Origin: JAGNNV01 sp031392925 | GTDB lineage: Bacteria > Acidobacteriota > Vicinamibacteria > Fen-336 > JAGNNV01 | DNA length: 6,596 nucleotides | Assembly (NCBI GenBank): GCA_031392925.1 | Contig: JANMVV010000266.1 | Coordinates: forward strand, 1 to 6,596 | Direction of reading: 5' to 3' | Shown here: positions 6,490-6,596 of the stretch, one piece after another | Position numbering within the stretch: position 1 is the first letter of the stretch | Layout: each line of letters starts with the position of its first letter | Notes under the pieces: model-generated | Told to the model about the DNA's origin: nothing | Databases searched by the model: none | Seen by the model: only the letters and a program-made list of their open reading frames with translations | Position numbers and translations under genes: made by a program

Positions 6490-6596
6490 ATGTTCAATCT
6501 ATTGATTCTGGCGGCAGCCTTATCTTCCGCACCCACCCAGGCCCAAAGCGCCGCCGCGGTCGCGGAGGCGCTCACCCAGGTGAAGGCGGTCCGGCT
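6490..6596 (+). CDS. N-terminus of an exported protein of unknown function (3'-truncated)
   Basis: An ATG at 6490 opens a frame that runs off the window after 35 full codons. GGAG at 6478-6481 lies 8 nt upstream as a ribosome-binding site. The product begins 'MFNLLILAAALSSAPTQAQS', a plausible short signal peptide cut after TQA. The mature start, 'QSAAAVAEALTQVKAVR', looks helical and Ala-rich. Too little is present to name a family. The 105-bp gap before it is longer than the gaps inside the preceding run, so it may begin a new transcription unit. Confidence 0.6.
   Translation, partial: MFNLLILAAALSSAPTQAQSAAAVAEALTQVKAVR

Overview
The window is GC-rich, densely coding, chromosomal-looking DNA. 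It has short intergenic gaps, Shine-Dalgarno sequences ahead of the genes, and several proteins with Sec-type signal peptides. This suggests a free-living, high-GC, Gram-negative heterotroph. DUF885 and DUF4412 proteins next to amino-acid permeases would fit Acidobacteriota or a proteobacterium, but nothing here fixes the taxon. I see no rRNA, tRNA, CRISPR array, transposase, integrase, phage gene or long repeat.

Layout: (1) positions 1-624 (+) hold the C-terminal half of an APC-superfamily amino-acid permease, cut by the window edge. (2) Positions 631-1635 (-) encode a cytoplasmic protein made of one VOC (glyoxalase-like) half-module followed by two cupin domains. It converges on the permease with 6 bp between the stop codons. 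(3) Divergent from it, after only 28 bp, a co-directional (+) run begins: an exported DUF885 putative metallopeptidase (1664-3406), an exported methionine-rich DUF4412 protein (3453-4184), a YgiD/DODA-type class III extradiol dioxygenase (4206-4979) and a complete 12-TM LAT-type amino-acid permease (5008-6384). (4) After a 105-bp gap, a further exported protein starts at 6490 and runs off the window.

The gaps inside the (+) run are 46, 21 and 28 bp and every gene has its own ribosome-binding site, so an operon covering at least 3453-6384 is plausible. A loose theme is peptide and amino-acid use: a secreted peptidase-like enzyme, two unrelated amino-acid permeases and a ring-cleaving dioxygenase of a family that can act on catecholic amino acids such as DOPA. 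This link is inferred from gene order only. The most interesting points are the half-VOC plus bicupin architecture with a degenerate second cupin, the very compact divergent junction that carries both ribosome-binding sites, the dioxygenase-permease pairing, and the methionine-rich helix of the DUF4412 protein. I found no clear evidence of an undescribed defence, mobile or RNA-based system.
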